From Psilocybe azurescens (taxonomy: Eukaryota; Basidiomycota; Agaricomycetes; Agaricales; Agrocybaceae): DNA of 18,753 nucleotides. The stretch spans positions 1-18,753 of the forward strand of contig JAJIRX010000187.1 of the NCBI GenBank assembly GCA_023853785.1, written 5' to 3'. Under the pieces are notes generated by a model. It made no database searches. It was not told the DNA's origin and worked only from the letters and a program-made list of their open reading frames with translations. Below, piece after piece: positions 18,503 through 18,753 of the stretch (within the stretch, counting starts at the first letter, position 1; every line of letters begins with the position of its first letter). The position numbers were made by a program, and so were the translations under genes.

Positions 18503-18753
18503 ATGACTAACGTAACGTCAGGACAAAAGCGTCCCTGGGATGGTGCAGAGAATGAGGCAAACAAAAGGCCGAGAGACAAAGACGAGCCCAAGGATTGGCG
18601 GGATGTATATCTGAAGTCGCCTGGACGGAGGCCACCACCGGGGAGACAAAATAGCAAAGACAGACGAAGTCCTGGCCGATACTGGAAGCAAGAGTGGAGC
18701 CTCAGGAGGTCGAAGACGACGAGGATCCGATTTCCGACGCTCCAGTGACTATC
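18503..18753 (+). CDS. N-terminus of an Arg-rich protein, cut by the right edge
   Basis: The frame from the ATG at 18503 begins MTNVTSGQKRPWDG, then KRPRDKDEPKDWRDVYLKSP, GRRPPPGRQNSKDRRS. This low-complexity Arg/Asp/Pro N-terminus resembles those of nuclear RNA-processing or CTD-type kinases in basidiomycetes, but no domain is visible. The frame closes at 18748. The next frame stays open to the window end and reads SGASGGRRRRGSDFRRSSDY, a natural continuation, so another one-base error near 18655-18685 is possible. The product cannot be named from this fragment. Confidence 0.5.

Noticed and set aside
1..18753. Transposon, CRISPR array or tRNA genes
   Set aside because: No terminal repeats, transposase or reverse-transcriptase motifs, regular spaced repeats, or tRNA box A/B pairs were noticed on either strand.

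Overview
The window looks like nuclear DNA of a filamentous basidiomycete, probably an agaricomycete. Genes are dense, on both strands and broken by many GT-AG introns of about 50-70 nt. The families fit: a fungal Argonaute, ATG101, shugoshin, a vacuolar-type amino-acid permease and a TKL-like kinase of the sort expanded in mushroom-forming fungi. No rRNA, tRNA, CRISPR array or complete mobile element was seen.

Layout. 1-1122 (-): 5' part of an Argonaute gene, cut by the left edge. 2159-3069 (-): a mitochondrial-type J-domain protein with a C-terminal membrane segment. It is head to head with ATG101 (3276-4115, +), and their shared promoter contains a telomere-repeat-like box. 4116-5841: unresolved, with protein-like but broken frames. 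5842-9248 (+): one continuous gene that starts as shugoshin, carries the shugoshin C-terminal motif region twice in tandem, and runs in frame into a complete protein-kinase domain. 9417-12511 (-): a 19-exon major facilitator permease, convergent with the fusion gene. 12512-15772: mostly unassigned, with a purine microsatellite and a possible exon. 15773-16348 (+): a clean four-exon gene for a small Lys-rich protein. 16540-16973 (+): possible exons of an unknown gene. 18503 to the right edge (+): the start of an Arg-rich protein.

The neighbours do not form a pathway: RNA silencing, mitochondrial chaperone, autophagy initiation, chromosome cohesion and transport lie side by side, as is normal in fungi. 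The most unusual object is the shugoshin-kinase fusion, which would tether a kinase to a centromere-cohesion protector. Two further themes recur. Very small exons (3, 10, 15, 18 and 24 nt) occur in three genes. Single-base frame breaks occur at short homopolymers in four otherwise well-conserved genes, and adjusting each by one base makes every total coding length a multiple of three. That pattern points to sequence or assembly indels rather than gene decay.
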